64,000 bases of DNA from SZUA-254 sp031379665. GTDB lineage: Bacteria > Bacteroidota > Ignavibacteria > UBA10030 > SZUA-254. The notes beneath the pieces were generated by a model. That model was not told the origin of the DNA and ran no database searches. It saw only the letters and a list, made by a program, of their open reading frames with translations. Below are positions 16,200-24,908 of the stretch, one piece after another; the first letter of the stretch is position 1, and every line of letters starts with the position of its first letter. The DNA is taken from positions 61,801 through 125,800 of the forward strand of contig JANNFI010000107.1 in NCBI GenBank assembly GCA_031379665.1, written 5' to 3'. Both the position numbers and the translations under genes were made by a program.

Positions 16200-16496
16200 A
16201 TGAGCCGGGTGATTTTCACGATTTCCTATGAAATACTTTCGGAGAAAAGGGGCGAATATCTGCCGCTTTCGCAGAAAATGAAGGACTACATTCTCCAGAA
16301 GGGGGGCCTTACCGATTATTCGGTGTTCGAGGATAAGCGAAAACGCAACTCGTTCACGGAAGTCTTCACGTTCAGTTCGATGGAACAGTACAACGGGCTC
16401 GACGACGAAGATGAGTCGATGCAGAATTTCATGACCCTTCTCGAATCGATGCTCGTAGGCGGTAAGATGAAGTATTCCACGCTTATCGAAGTCTGA
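16200..16496 (+). CDS. small ABM-like (dimeric alpha-beta barrel) protein
   Basis: The 98-residue protein has the beta-alpha-beta pattern of antibiotic-biosynthesis-monooxygenase-like domains: a beta strand (VIFTISYEI), an amphipathic helix (GEYLPLSQKMKDYILQ), strands TDYSVFEDKR and SFTEVFTF, and a final helix. No catalytic residue set is recognisable, so I do not assign a reaction. ATG 16200 follows an AAGGAAG ribosome-binding site; the nine codons before it lack support. A TATATT box at 16169-16174 suggests its own weak promoter. Confidence 0.7.
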   Translation: MSRVIFTISYEILSEKRGEYLPLSQKMKDYILQKGGLTDYSVFEDKRKRNSFTEVFTFSSMEQYNGLDDEDESMQNFMTLLESMLVGGKMKYSTLIEV

Positions 16497-16518
16497 TTCC
16501 CGCGGCACCACCCCCCGT

Positions 16519-16998
16519 ATGCGCAAATCGCCGGACCCGATCGCTCAGCTCCTCCAGGAACACAACGACGCGCTGATACAGCTCAAGAACCTGAACCGCG
16601 CGGTCCAGGCGTTTTCCCAGGATGGGTACAGCACGAAACAGTACAGGACCATCAGGGCCGCCTTGAAGTTCATCGAGGAAGAGGTGAGCGTCCACAACCT
16701 CAAGGAAGAGAAGGCCTTATTCCCCGTGCTGGAGCGGTACGTGGAAGGGCCTACCAGGATGATGAAGCAGGACCACCGCCGCCTCAAGAAGGAATTTCAC
16801 CGGCTCCGCGAGGTCATCGACGCCGTCAACCGCAACCGGGACAGTTTTTCGGCGATCAGGAAGCTCAGACGGGTGGCGAGCGACGTCGTCCATTCGTTCG
16901 TAAACCATATCCACAAGGAAAACTACATCCTCTTTCCGCTCGTCCAACGATTCCTGACCAAGGAGGAATTGAGGGAGATCGCCAGGAAAATGATTTGA
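16519..16998 (+). CDS. hemerythrin-like HHE-domain protein
   Basis: The 159-residue all-helical protein fits the hemerythrin HHE cation-binding domain. Likely di-iron ligands are H in LLQEHNDAL (about residue 15), H and E in VHNLKEEKALFP (about 57-65), H in MKQDHRRL (about 84) and HxxxE-type residues in NHIHKENYILFP (about 132-141). Such proteins bind oxygen or nitric oxide or act in iron-sulfur repair. It sits 22 bases after the ABM-like gene and just before a receiver-domain gene, suggesting a small stress or redox-sensing unit. Confidence 0.85.
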   Translation: MRKSPDPIAQLLQEHNDALIQLKNLNRAVQAFSQDGYSTKQYRTIRAALKFIEEEVSVHNLKEEKALFPVLERYVEGPTRMMKQDHRRLKKEFHRLREVIDAVNRNRDSFSAIRKLRRVASDVVHSFVNHIHKENYILFPLVQRFLTKEELREIARKMI

Positions 16999-17003
16999 CA
17001 CAA

Positions 17004-17396
17004 ATGACCGACACCATCACAGATCCGGGCGTCATACGATTGCTGATCGTCGAGGATGAACCGCAGCAGCGGGAAACCCTTGCGATGCTCTTCGAGGGAG
17101 AGGGGTACAGCGTGCGTGCGACCGAATCAGCGGAAGCGGCGCTCGACATCATCCGGAACGTCCAACCGCACCTCGTCGTCACAGACGTCAAACTCATAGG
17201 GGTCGACGGCATCACATTTTTCGAATCGGTCCGGGGAAGCGAGGGGGGGAAAAACATCCCGTTCATCTTCATGACCGCCTACAACGATATCGCCGCCATC
17301 GAACGGGTTAAAAAAATGGGCGCCGTGGATTACATCACGAAGCCCTTCGATCTCGAGGAACTGATCGATCTCGTCCGGCTCAAGAGCCGTCCCTGA
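17004..17396 (+). CDS. single-domain response regulator
   Basis: The 130-residue protein is a stand-alone CheY-like receiver. The acidic pocket is IVEDEP near residue 15, the phosphoacceptor aspartate is in VVTDVKL (about residue 57), followed by FMTAYND with the switch threonine and YITKPF with the conserved lysine-proline. No output domain or DNA-binding helix follows. ATG 17004 lies six bases after the hemerythrin stop. A partner kinase is not in the window. It may relay signal within the hemerythrin operon, which is inference. Confidence 0.88.
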   Translation: MTDTITDPGVIRLLIVEDEPQQRETLAMLFEGEGYSVRATESAEAALDIIRNVQPHLVVTDVKLIGVDGITFFESVRGSEGGKNIPFIFMTAYNDIAAIERVKKMGAVDYITKPFDLEELIDLVRLKSRP

Positions 17397-17432
17397 TCAC
17401 CCTCCCGGCATCACAACGCCGGCGTTCGTCGA

Positions 17433-19232
17433 CTATCTCCCCGCCAGCGTTACCGAAAACGTGAAAACCTTCCCGTCGCGTTTCACATCCACATTCACCA
17501 CGTCTCCGGGCGCGTGTTCCTGAAGGACGTACGTGTAATCGTAGATGTTGGAAATAGTCTTCTCCCCGAATTTCACGATGACGTCACCGGCCAGGATGCC
17601 GCCCTTCTCCGCAGGTCCGTCCGGCCTGACGCCGTTGACCTTCAATCCTCCCCCGTCGTCGGCGTAGTCCGGGACCACCCCCATCGTTACGCGCATGGTT
17701 CTGCGGTCACCCTGAGGGGCCTGTGATGCCACCTTCGCGAACGTCGGGGCGTGCGGAGAGTTGTCGAGTTGGCGTACCACCTTCAGGATGAACGTCAAGA
17801 GTTGCGCCTCACCCTCGTAATTGATTTTATCCCACGTATCAGAGGGTTTATGGTAATCGTTATGCATGTTCGTGAAGAAGAACAGGACGGGGATGTCCTT
17901 GGCGTAGAAGGATGCATGGTCACTCGGCCCATATCCATCGGGCTTGAGGGTAAAATTGAAAACGGTATCCTTATTCAGTGAAGACAGGAGCGAATCGAAT
18001 CCCGGGGACGTCCCGACCCCCTCCACGACAACCTTTCGATCCCTTATCCTGCCGATCATGTCCATATTGACCATGGTTTTGATCGAGGCAAGGGGGATGG
18101 TGGGGTTATTAACGAAATAGTTGGATCCGAGCAGCCCGGACTCCTCACCGGAAAATCCCGCGAAAATAATACTCCGTTTCAGGGAATTCCTGGACGACGC
18201 CAGGTTTTCCGCCGCCTCCAGTAGCCCTGCGGTGCCGGATGCATTATCATCGGCTCCGTGGTGGACTGCGACGGTGTCAGGGGCCAGAGAGCCCTGTCCA
18301 CCCATTCCGAGGTGGTCGAAATGAGCGCCGATGACGATATATTCTTCTTTGAGTGCGGGGTCGGAACCCTGAATGAATCCAATGACATTGGATGATTCAT
18401 TCATGATTTTTTCGATTCCGGTCTGCATCTTCACTGTTGCGTTCATCCGAAACGAGGCGGGCTTCTGCGATGTTTTGATGCCCTCCTGGATGGTCCTGAT
18501 GGACTTGCCTTCGGGTTGGAGAATGGAGTCAAGTGACGACCAGCTGATCGTCGCCACCGGCAAACCCGAGGAACTAAGGCCCTGGTCAAAGGAAAACGAA
18601 ACGAGTTCGGGCTTTTCTGCGTCGAGGGGTCCCGTAACGAAGACGACACCGGCGGCGCCGTGTTCACGGGCGTTGAATGTTTTCACCCTGAGCGAGGAAT
18701 GCTGGATGAAAGGAGAATGAGGATCATCTCCTTTAGGTGTGAAACGTAATAGTATGACAATCCTACCTTTTACGTCGATCTCTGCATAATCATCATACTG
18801 TTGGGACGTGTCGGTAATACCGTATCCGGCGAACACCAAACCACCCGAAATAGCGGTGTCGCTCGAGAATGCGAGCGTCCTGAAGCTTTCATCCAGGATG
18901 AAAGATCTTGACGACTCACCGTATTCGATGGTTAGGGCGTTGCCCGGGCCGGGTTTCGCGCCCGAAACAAAGGGAAACTTCTGTAAGTATGTGCCGTTAT
19001 CGCCTGCCGGAGTCAGCCCGTATTCCTTGAAATGCCCGGCCAGGTACATTGCCGCTTCGATGTTTCCCACGGTCCCGGTCTTTCGGCCCTGCAGGGAATC
19101 CGAGGCCAGGAAACGGATATGTTCCTTGAGCTGCTCCATCGTGACTTCAGGATTCTGGAAAGCAGAAGCCCCCGCTGGGAAATTGAGGAACACAGCCAGG
19201 GTGGTGGCCATACAGATAATTATTTTTTTCAT
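17433..19232 (-). CDS. secreted M28 zinc aminopeptidase with C-terminal PDZ domain
   Basis: The 599-residue product has a signal peptide (first 25 residues, ending ASA), a PA-like insert (roughly 80-250), an M28 peptidase core and a C-terminal PDZ domain. Zinc and catalytic motifs are GAHFDHLG, HHGADDNASGTAGLLE, FAGFSGEESGLLGSNYF, NMDMIGR and the final HKPSDTWDKINYEG. The PDZ part contains GPAEKGGILAGDVIVKFG. Such enzymes trim peptides in the periplasm or outside the cell. ATG 19232 begins the signal peptide; 30 upstream in-frame codons lack such character. It follows the TolB-like gene by 77 bases on the same strand. Confidence 0.92.
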   Translation of the reverse strand: MKKIIICMATTLAVFLNFPAGASAFQNPEVTMEQLKEHIRFLASDSLQGRKTGTVGNIEAAMYLAGHFKEYGLTPAGDNGTYLQKFPFVSGAKPGPGNALTIEYGESSRSFILDESFRTLAFSSDTAISGGLVFAGYGITDTSQQYDDYAEIDVKGRIVILLRFTPKGDDPHSPFIQHSSLRVKTFNAREHGAAGVVFVTGPLDAEKPELVSFSFDQGLSSSGLPVATISWSSLDSILQPEGKSIRTIQEGIKTSQKPASFRMNATVKMQTGIEKIMNESSNVIGFIQGSDPALKEEYIVIGAHFDHLGMGGQGSLAPDTVAVHHGADDNASGTAGLLEAAENLASSRNSLKRSIIFAGFSGEESGLLGSNYFVNNPTIPLASIKTMVNMDMIGRIRDRKVVVEGVGTSPGFDSLLSSLNKDTVFNFTLKPDGYGPSDHASFYAKDIPVLFFFTNMHNDYHKPSDTWDKINYEGEAQLLTFILKVVRQLDNSPHAPTFAKVASQAPQGDRRTMRVTMGVVPDYADDGGGLKVNGVRPDGPAEKGGILAGDVIVKFGEKTISNIYDYTYVLQEHAPGDVVNVDVKRDGKVFTFSVTLAGR

Positions 19233-19309
19233 TGTTCGTCGAGAATGAAGTTTTGATGAGTGGAGTAAATGGTTCGATTGAATAAGGTTATAGGGCCGGA
19301 CCTTTACCC

Positions 19310-20356
19310 TCACGGCACCCATTCGCCGATGAAAATATTCGTCTCCCCAGGCCTCCTGGCATTGCGGTTTGATGAAAATACGAGTTTTTTCCCGTCGGAG
19401 GTGAAAACCGGAAATCCATCGAACGAATCGTTAAAGGTGATCTGTTTGAGATTCGTACCGTCGGTCTTGATAGAGAAGATGTCGAAATTTCGTCCTTTTG
19501 GATCCTTCATATTTGAAGCGAAGACGAGGGAATTGCCATCGGGATGGAAGTACGGAGCAAAACTTGCCGCTTTGAAGTCAGTGATCTGCTTCTTCCCGCT
19601 GCCATCCGCATTCATTATGAAGAGCTCCATGACAGAGGGCCGGACCAACCCATTTCTGAGAAGTTCGAGAAAATCGGCCTTTCCGGCTGAATCTGCCGGA
19701 TGATGGGCGCGATAGACGATCTTTTGTCCGTCCGCCGAGAAAAATGCCCCGCCATCGTAACCGATTTCCTGGGTCAACCTGACCACATCGGACCCATCCG
19801 TTTTCATCGAATAGAGATCCAGGTCTCCGTCCCGGCTCGATGTGAAGATCATCCTGTCGCCCCTCGGTGAGACGGTGGCCTCGGCGTCATACCCCGCGGA
19901 ACCGTTCAGAATCCTGGATTCGCCCCCGCGGACCCCCTTGACGTAGATATCATAACCGGGGTAAACGGCCCAGACGTATCCCTTTGAGTAGTCGGGCCTC
20001 GGAGGACATTCCGGGGCGTGGCCGTGGGTGGAGGAGTAAATGAACGTGCTGTCTCCCGGGAGAAAATACGCGCATGTGGTCCTTCCCAGGCCGGTACTGC
20101 GGAGGGTCACGCCGTTCCCTGCGAGATCCATCATAAAGATTTGATCGCACGTGAATGTATCCCTCGTTGACTGAAATATCAATCTATCGCCGGCAAATGA
20201 AAGGTACGCTTCAGCGTTTTCCCCGCCGAAGGTCAGCTGGCGGATTTCCCCGAAATGATCCTCGCCAGGCCGGCGGAGGGTGTCCTGCTGAGGCTTTGCC
20301 GTGGTGGTGAGAAGAAGGATGAGGCTGCAACAGATAAATAATGTCTTGATCATCAT
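19310..20356 (-). CDS. secreted TolB-like beta-propeller (PD40) protein
   Basis: The 348-residue protein has a signal peptide (about residues 1-22) and repeated PD40/WD40-like blades of the form ATVSPRGDRMIFTSSRDGDLDLYSMKTDG, repeated four to five times across the chain (each shown by a pattern such as SPRGDRMIF, SADGQKIVY, HPDGNSLVF, TSDGKKLVF). TolB-like propellers scaffold periplasmic complexes or accompany peptidases. It lies between a secreted peroxiredoxin and a secreted M28 peptidase on the same strand, so a shared extracytoplasmic role is plausible. No catalytic site is visible. Confidence 0.85.
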   Translation of the reverse strand: MMIKTLFICCSLILLLTTTAKPQQDTLRRPGEDHFGEIRQLTFGGENAEAYLSFAGDRLIFQSTRDTFTCDQIFMMDLAGNGVTLRSTGLGRTTCAYFLPGDSTFIYSSTHGHAPECPPRPDYSKGYVWAVYPGYDIYVKGVRGGESRILNGSAGYDAEATVSPRGDRMIFTSSRDGDLDLYSMKTDGSDVVRLTQEIGYDGGAFFSADGQKIVYRAHHPADSAGKADFLELLRNGLVRPSVMELFIMNADGSGKKQITDFKAASFAPYFHPDGNSLVFASNMKDPKGRNFDIFSIKTDGTNLKQITFNDSFDGFPVFTSDGKKLVFSSNRNARRPGETNIFIGEWVP

Positions 20357-20381
20357 TCCGGGTTATTGGTTAGGGCTATTT

Positions 20382-20930
20382 CTAATCGAGTTTATCGAGG
20401 GCTTCCAGGAGCTTTCCGTACGAGGTGAGGTCGCGAGTGGAATATTCAAGATTGACATACGCGATCTTTCCGGCCTTGTCGATGATGTACACCGTCCGCT
20501 TGTTGTACCCCGAAGATTCGTTATAACTATGGTAGATCGGAGCGACACGATGCCTGCTGTCCGAAAGGAGAGCGAAAGGCAGATTATGGTGTTTTGCCCA
20601 TTCGTGGTGAGAATAGGGGTAGTCCCCGCTGATAGCGAGGATTTCGACATTCAGATCGGCGAGGTTGTCAAAATTGTCCCTGAAAGCGCAGACCTCCCGG
20701 GTGCACCCCCCGCTCCAATCGGCGGGATAAAAGGCGAGGACCACGACTTTTTTTCCGAAGAAGGCGGAGAGGGTAATTTCTCCTTCCCCGAGCGAGTCTT
20801 TCGTCGCAAACGGCAAGGAAAAATCGGGGGCATCCGATCCCACCGGGAGTTCGGGATAGGTTGTTCCCTGGGACGTGGATATGACCGGCAGGGCGCAGGC
20901 CATGGACAGAGCGAGCAAAACTGATTTCAT
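20382..20930 (-). CDS. exported peroxiredoxin (AhpC/TSA, BCP-like)
   Basis: The 182-residue protein starts with a signal peptide (about residues 1-20) and is followed by a thioredoxin-fold peroxiredoxin domain. The active-site region YPADWSGGCTREVCAF (about residues 68-83) contains the peroxidatic cysteine and a second cysteine five residues later, the spacing of atypical two-Cys BCP-type enzymes. It would reduce peroxides in the periplasm; its reductant is not evident here. A GAGGTA ribosome-binding site precedes the ATG at 20930. The promoter-like TATATT upstream (about 20956-20961) lacks a TTG element at the usual spacing. Confidence 0.9.
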   Translation of the reverse strand: MKSVLLALSMACALPVISTSQGTTYPELPVGSDAPDFSLPFATKDSLGEGEITLSAFFGKKVVVLAFYPADWSGGCTREVCAFRDNFDNLADLNVEILAISGDYPYSHHEWAKHHNLPFALLSDSRHRVAPIYHSYNESSGYNKRTVYIIDKAGKIAYVNLEYSTRDLTSYGKLLEALDKLD

Positions 20931-21076
20931 GGGGTACCTCGGTGCGATTGGATGATAATATACGAACTTACGGACGGAAATAAAAGGCAGGTGGAGGGGG
21001 CAGGTGGTAGCCGGAACCTCTCGTCCCCGGGTGTCAGGGGCATCCGGAGCTCGGAATGAGTGCTATGACCGAACGG

Positions 21077-22405
21077 TCACGACACTCGGGCGTTTCTCCC
21101 GTGGGCGCTTGGGATCGGGATGGGGTCCCCGTGGAAATGCTCCTCCTCCATCGAACCATGGAGGGCGGAGAGCGAAGACGAGGATTCGCCGGAGACGACC
21201 TTGGCTACTTCATCAAAATATCCCGTTCCCACGAATTCCTGGTGCTTCACCGCCTTGTACCCGTCGGCTTCACTCCGGAATTCACGTTCCTGGAAATCGG
21301 CATAGGCGGTCATCCCAAATTCCCGGTACCCTTTCGAGAGAAGGAACATCGAGTAGTTCAACGCGTGGAAACCCGCGAGGGTGACGAACTGAAACCGGTA
21401 ACCCATCGCGCCGAGCTCACGCTGGAATCGGGCGATGGTCGCGGAGTCGAGCTTGAGCTTCCAGTTGAAGGAGGGGGAGCAGTTATAGGCCAGGAGCTTG
21501 TTCGGATACTCGGCCCTGATCGCTTCCGCGAAGCGACGCGCTTCCGAGAGGTCAGGTTCGGAGGTTTCGCACCAGATGAGATCCGCGTAGGGGGCATAGG
21601 ACAGGCCGCGTCGGATGGCGGTATCGAGTCCGCCGCGGAGCCTGTAGAAACCTTCTGTTGTCCGTTCACCCGAAATGTACTCCCTGTCCCTCGGGTCGGA
21701 GTCGGAGGTGATCAGCTTCGCGCTGTGGGCGTCTGTCCGGGCGATCAGGATCGTGGGAACCCCCATCACATCGGAGGCAAGTCTCGCCGCCGAGAGTTTC
21801 TGGATGAATTCGTGGGTCGGTACCAGTACCTTGCCCCCCATCTGGCCGCATTTCTTGGCGGACGCCAGCTGATCCTCGAAATGAACCCCGGCCGCCCCGG
21901 CATCGATCATCGCCTTCATCAGTTCAAACGCGTTCAAGACACCACCGAAACCAGCTTCCGCGTCGGCGACGATGGGAGCGAACCACTGCACCCCATTGAG
22001 GCCTTTCGCGTGGTGGATCTGGTCCGCGCGCGCGAGCGAGGCGTTGATCTACCGTACGACCGCCGGGACGCTGTCGCAGGGATGGAGGCTCTGGTCGGCG
22101 TACATCTGGCCCCCCTCATTGGCGTCGGCGGCCACCTGCCATCCACTCAGGTAGATCGCCCGGAGCCCGGCCCGGACCTGCTGGATGGCCTGATTGCCTG
22201 TGAGGGCGCCGAGCGCCTGGACATACCCGTCCTCGTGAAGGAGATCCCACAACCGTGCGGCACCGAGCGTCGCCAGCGTATGTTCGATCTGAAGCGAACC
22301 GCGGAGCCGGGCCACGTCATCCGGGGTGTAATCCCGGCGGATGTCCGTCCATCTCTGATTTACGAGCCAGTCTTTTTGGATGGAAAACGCATTGGAATGA
22401 TGCAT
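21077..22405 (-). pseudogene. aceA: isocitrate lyase interrupted by an in-frame TAG
   Basis: The frame encodes a 442-codon isocitrate lyase, the glyoxylate-bypass enzyme splitting isocitrate to glyoxylate and succinate. Codon 119 is TAG (22051-22049), between SVPAVVR and INASLARADQIHHAKG, where homologues have Arg or another basic residue. Sequence on both sides is in the same frame and well conserved, so there is no indel. The catalytic-loop signature reads KKCGQ instead of the usual KKCGH, a second departure. The C-terminus extends about 18 residues past the usual EEEHF end. An AAGGA ribosome-binding site precedes ATG 22405, 22 bases after aceB. Possible explanations are a recent nonsense mutation, a sequencing error, or suppression. 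Confidence 0.85.
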
Positions 22406-22427
22406 GCCTTGATCCTTTGGCCGGGGG

Positions 22428-24032
22428 TCAGAGGTACTGGTATGCCTTCAGTGTGAGGAACGGGGTAAAATCCGACTCGTGCACGAGGTTGAAGATGATC
22501 CTGGAGGCAAGGTCGAACTGGCCCCGCCGGTATCGTTCCGGGCCGACGGCCTGAAAGATGCTTTCCATCTCTTCAGAGAAATATTTCCTGAATACTGCCG
22601 AGGTCAGCACAGTGCCGTGGTCGAGCTCGGCGCCGTGGTGCAGCCACTGCCAGATCTGGGCCCTGGCGATTTCCGCCGTGGCGGTATCTTCCATGAGGTT
22701 GTAGAGCGGGACTGCGCCCGTTCCCGAGAGCCAGGCCTCGAGGTATCGGACGGCGACGTCGATGTTGGTCCTGAGCCCGCCCTCGGTGACCTCGCCCGCG
22801 GGCACCCTCAGCAGATCCTGCCGCGTCACAGTTGCTTCTGACCTCAGGACACCGAGTTGGTTGGGGGATCGGAGTATGGAGCCAAAGGCTTCCCGGGCGA
22901 TCCTGACAAGGCCGGGGTGGGCGACCCACGTGCCGTCGTGTCCGGCCCGCACCTCCCGGAGCTTATCCTGCCTGACTTTTTCCATGGCAACATCGTTTGC
23001 CGCGCCGTCGTCCCTGATCGGGATGTTCGGCGCCATGCCTCCGATCGCGTGGGCGCCCCGGCGGTGGCAGGTCTGGATCAGGAGCGTGACGAACGCATCG
23101 AGGAATCCCTTGTCCATTGTGATCAGACGCCGGTCGGGGAGGAGATAGGCCGGGAACTTTTTGAATATTTTAATGTAGCTGAAGATGTAATCCCACCTGC
23201 CGCAGTTGAGACCCACCGACCGGTCCCTGAGTTCGTAGAGGATTTCATCCATTTCGAACGCCGCCGGGATGGTTTCGATCAGGACCGTCGCTCGAATCGA
23301 ACAGGGGGGGATGGCCAGGTATTCCTCGGCGAAGATGAATACATCGTTCCAGAGCGCCGCCTCGAAGCGGTTCTCGAGCTTGGGGAGGTAAAAGTACGGA
23401 CCTGTTCCCCGGTCGAGCAACCCGCGGGCGTTGTGGAAAATATAGAGACCGAAATCGAAGAGCGAGGCCGAGACGGGTTCCCCGTCGACACAAAAATGCT
23501 TCTCGACGAGGTGCCAGCCTCGGGGTCGCATCATGATCGTGGCGGGGGACTCACCGACGGCGTACCTCTGCCCCTCGGGCGATATGTACGACAACACGCC
23601 GCGAACGGCGTCGCGCAGGTTCCTCTGCCCCTCGATCGTCGCCATCCAGGTCGGGGATTGGGCGTCCTCGAAATCGGCCATAAAGACATTGGCGCCGGAA
23701 TTCAGGGCGTTGATCATCATCTTCGCGTTGCCTGCCGGACCGGTTATTTCCACACGCCGATCAACGAGGTCCGTCGGCGCGCTCCTGACGCTCCAAATCC
23801 CCTCCCTGATCTTTTTCGTCGACTCCTGGAAATCCGGGAGGACCCCCAGGTCGATCTCGTGCTGCACCAGCGATCGCCTGGCGAGGAGCTTGCGACGACG
23901 ATCACAGAATGCGGTATGCAGACGCGTGATGAACTCGATTGCCCCGGGGGTGAGGATCTCCCTGTCGCTCAGCGAAAGCGGTGAAGAGAGGGTCACCCGC
24001 GAAAGGGTTTCGACCTGTTTAATGTAATACAT
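22428..24032 (-). CDS. aceB: malate synthase A
   Basis: The 534-residue protein is malate synthase A, condensing glyoxylate with acetyl-CoA to malate. Length is typical. Motifs include MADFEDAQSPTW near residue 120, MMRPRGWHLVEKH, VLIETIPAAFEMDEIL with the Mg-binding glutamate, GLNCGRWDYIFS and, near the C-terminus, NLMEDTATAEIARAQIWQW with the catalytic aspartate. It is intact, in contrast to aceA 22 bases downstream on the same strand; the two form the glyoxylate-shunt operon. The 193 bases upstream contain the promoter region, but no site fitting the common TTG-N20-TA pattern is seen. Confidence 0.96.
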   Translation of the reverse strand: MYYIKQVETLSRVTLSSPLSLSDREILTPGAIEFITRLHTAFCDRRRKLLARRSLVQHEIDLGVLPDFQESTKKIREGIWSVRSAPTDLVDRRVEITGPAGNAKMMINALNSGANVFMADFEDAQSPTWMATIEGQRNLRDAVRGVLSYISPEGQRYAVGESPATIMMRPRGWHLVEKHFCVDGEPVSASLFDFGLYIFHNARGLLDRGTGPYFYLPKLENRFEAALWNDVFIFAEEYLAIPPCSIRATVLIETIPAAFEMDEILYELRDRSVGLNCGRWDYIFSYIKIFKKFPAYLLPDRRLITMDKGFLDAFVTLLIQTCHRRGAHAIGGMAPNIPIRDDGAANDVAMEKVRQDKLREVRAGHDGTWVAHPGLVRIAREAFGSILRSPNQLGVLRSEATVTRQDLLRVPAGEVTEGGLRTNIDVAVRYLEAWLSGTGAVPLYNLMEDTATAEIARAQIWQWLHHGAELDHGTVLTSAVFRKYFSEEMESIFQAVGPERYRRGQFDLASRIIFNLVHESDFTPFLTLKAYQYL

Positions 24033-24225
24033 GATGCTTGCGTGTAAATGTCTGGATGGCCCGTGAGGGCGGGAGGTACACTAACGGCTACGGTATAAGA
24101 TACGAGGAGGGAAATCCGGGGATGTGAGCTGAAGCAATTTTGAGGGGATGAAACGCTGATGTTCCGGTGTTAAGAAGGTAAATCAGGTAATCTCGAGTCC
24201 CGGATGCCTCAGGGGGAGGATTCGC
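24033..24225. other. aceB upstream region
   Basis: This 193-base stretch separates aceB from the upstream receiver gene on the same strand. A TATCTT box (24102-24097, minus strand) could be a -10 element for aceB, but no TTG occurs 20 bases before it, which would fit activator-dependent expression. I see no repeat or clear terminator. Confidence 0.35.
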
Positions 24226-24681
24226 TTACCGCCGTTTCGGAACTCTCGGTTCCCGGGATGCTGGCGGTTGGTCGGTATGGGAGGTCGTTTCCTCTCCAGG
24301 GTGCTTTCCCCGGTCCTTCGGTGGCCTGGTGAGGTATTGGATCCACTCCTTCAATTTTGACGGGGAAACACTCTTGCTGAGGTATTTTACATTTTCTGAG
24401 AGGTCGAGGGTCGCCAGGGTGGAGGAATCGGCGTATGCGGAGACGAAAATAAAGGGGGTGTCTGCGCAGCCCTTCATTTCCCGCATGGCGTTTTGAAGGC
24501 CGATGCCGTTGAGGATGGGCATGTAGATGTCGGAAACCACGATTTCAAAACGATGTTCGCGCAACTTGCCAAGGGCATCTTCGCCGTTTTCGGCCGTGAG
24601 GACGGTCCAGCCCTGATTTCGAAGAAAATCGCCGAGGAGGATCAGATAATGCGGTTCGTCGTCCACCAAGAGTATATTCAT
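24226..24681 (-). CDS. response regulator receiver protein with charged tail
   Basis: The 151-residue product is a CheY-like receiver: LLVDDEP near residue 8, phosphoacceptor aspartate in VVSDIYMP (about 52), FVSAYAD and YLSKSVSP, in which the usual Lys-Pro is Lys-Ser. About 30 polar residues (PPKDRGKHPGEE and onward) follow with no output domain. ATG 24681 is chosen because the promoter at 24728-24756 puts the transcript start close to it; the frame extends upstream but without receiver features. The partner kinase is not in the window. A relation to the downstream aceBA genes is possible but unproven. Confidence 0.85.
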   Translation of the reverse strand: MNILLVDDEPHYLILLGDFLRNQGWTVLTAENGEDALGKLREHRFEIVVSDIYMPILNGIGLQNAMREMKGCADTPFIFVSAYADSSTLATLDLSENVKYLSKSVSPSKLKEWIQYLTRPPKDRGKHPGEETTSHTDQPPASREPRVPKRR

Positions 24682-24727
24682 CGAAGCCTTCGGAAATTTG
24701 AACAATCGTTGCCGTAATTCTCTGCGG

Positions 24728-24756
24728 AATATAACTCGCGATGGTACGAATATCAA
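24728..24756 (-). promoter_or_regulatory. sigma-70-like promoter for the receiver gene
   Basis: On the minus strand TTG (24756-24754) precedes TATATT (24733-24728) by exactly 20 bases. The expected start near 24721 gives a leader of about 40 bases before ATG 24681. Confidence 0.6.
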
Positions 24757-24765
24757 GTGATCCGG

Positions 24766-24797
24766 GGTCGTTATTGGTATGGTCGTTATTGGTATGG
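24766..24797. repeat. perfect 15-bp tandem duplication
   Basis: The unit GGTCGTTATTGGTAT occurs twice without interruption (24766-24780 and 24781-24795), and the next two bases begin a third copy. It lies between the divergent promoters of the receiver gene and the small membrane protein gene. It may be a recent slippage duplication or a tandem protein-binding site. Confidence 0.8.
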
Positions 24798-24908
24798 AAA
24801 CCGGGTAAATCGAAGATAAATGACGGGGCGCACAATTATTTCCAAGGAATTCCGTATCTAGTATCGTACTGCATCGATACCGCAGGTCTAACCCAATCGA
24901 ACGGAACA

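Noticed and set aside
21991..22049. Frameshift in aceA
   Set aside because: The two open parts are in the same frame and are joined by conserved residues through the TAG, so no indel is needed.
22049..22051. TAG recoded as an amino acid (pyrrolysine or amber suppression)
   Set aside because: TAG ends several ordinary genes in the window (cvpA, dapF, M28 peptidase, second Rieske, Cys-rich protein), so global recoding is unlikely. No pyrrolysine machinery is seen here.
21056..22456. 466-codon open frame on the + strand across aceA
   Set aside because: It is the antisense of isocitrate lyase, whose conserved motifs are read from the minus strand. No start signal or domain supports it.
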